Positions 63,847 through 64,000 of a DNA stretch of 64,000 nt are shown here, piece by piece. The DNA lies in NCBI RefSeq assembly GCF_019803445.1, contig NZ_CP081844.1:1500501-1564500 (forward strand), in the 5' to 3' direction. Every line of letters starts with the position of its first letter. The first letter of the stretch is position 1. Both the position numbers and the translations under genes were made by a program. The notes beneath the pieces were generated by a model that saw only the letters and a list, made by a program, of their open reading frames with translations, searched no databases and was not told where the DNA came from. The stretch comes from Caenibius sp. WL (GTDB lineage: Bacteria; Pseudomonadota; Alphaproteobacteria; Sphingomonadales; Sphingomonadaceae).

Positions 63847-64000
63847 TCAGAACTCAAAGGACAGTTCGACGCCGTATGTCCGAGGTTCGCCATAGATCGC
63901 AGCCGGAACAAACCCCTGATAATGGGCTATATAATACTTTTTGCCCGTGAGATTTTTGCCGAACGCCGAAAGCTTCCATTTACCAAAGCCGATGGGAATG
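63847..64000 (-). CDS. TonB-dependent receptor, C-terminal end only
   Basis: The last 50 codons of a gene entering from the right edge. WKLSAFGKNLTGKKYYI and EPRTYGVELSFEF are the final barrel strands and terminal Phe of a TonB receptor, as in the receptor at 34601-36901 (TYGLDLKVEF). The N-terminal part is outside the window. Confidence 0.88.
   Translation of the reverse strand, partial: IPIGFGKWKLSAFGKNLTGKKYYIAHYQGFVPAAIYGEPRTYGVELSFEF

Noticed and set aside
1-64000. CRISPR arrays, tRNA or rRNA genes
   Set aside because: No regularly spaced repeats and no cloverleaf or rRNA-like sequence was noticed by eye; a covariance-model scan was not possible.

Overview
The window reads as chromosome of a high-GC alphaproteobacterium, most likely a sphingomonad (Sphingomonadales, Novosphingobium/Sphingobium-like). 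This is inferred from three TonB-dependent receptors (one cut by the window edge), a sigma/FecR/STN-receptor signalling set, the polyphosphate kinase/exopolyphosphatase pair, and many catabolic oxidoreductases with LysR, TetR and AraC regulators. No rRNA, tRNA, CRISPR array, complete insertion sequence or phage gene was recognised.

Layout. 1-6 kb (minus strand): exopolyphosphatase (cut by the left edge), polyphosphate kinase, a class I glutamine amidotransferase, cysteine synthase and a small serine hydrolase. 6.3-8.8 kb: an Amj-type lipid II flippase homologue and a GT39-like membrane glycosyltransferase. 8.9-20.9 kb: a surface-polysaccharide locus. rfbF and rfbG (CDP-glucose to CDP-4-keto-6-deoxyglucose) lie on the plus strand and converge on a tightly overlapped nine-gene minus-strand operon: HpcH/HpaI aldolase, inositol-phosphatase-like enzyme, SLBB outer-membrane exporter, chain-length/co-polymerase protein, GT2, GT87-like protein, NAD-dependent epimerase, ThDP enzyme and GtrA-like protein. 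A perfect 13-bp inverted repeat lies between this operon and a divergent M23 peptidase gene.

21-34 kb: sigma factor, FecR and STN-type TonB receptor; an FMN reductase; a TetR regulator; a two-component system bracketed by two divergent PepSY genes; a DUF333 lipoprotein; and a LysR-controlled ankyrin / nucleoside deaminase / CynX-type transporter group.

34.6-46.7 kb: a catabolic block. A minus-strand run (TetR, type B carboxylesterase, AraC, aldo/keto reductase, two SnoaL-like proteins, TonB receptor) lies opposite a phytanoyl-CoA-dioxygenase-like gene and an acyl-CoA ligase. Two near-identical 23-bp palindromes sit in the divergent promoter. 47-55.7 kb: small LysR-controlled redox modules (isochorismatase-like hydrolase and pirin; SDR; Rieske oxygenase with GST).

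56.2-61.6 kb holds the most distinctive system: a compact biosynthetic cluster with a dedicated acyl carrier protein, a beta-ketoacyl-ACP synthase, a type III polyketide synthase and a geranylgeranyl-reductase-like flavoprotein. These are translationally coupled and preceded by a DUF2147 protein; divergently there is a secreted cupredoxin coupled to a SAM methyltransferase. The set looks able to build a long-chain acyl starter, extend and cyclise it into a phenolic or pyrone lipid, and then reduce and/or methylate it. The product is unknown. The right edge has a DUF1214 protein, an SDR and the C-terminal end of another TonB receptor.
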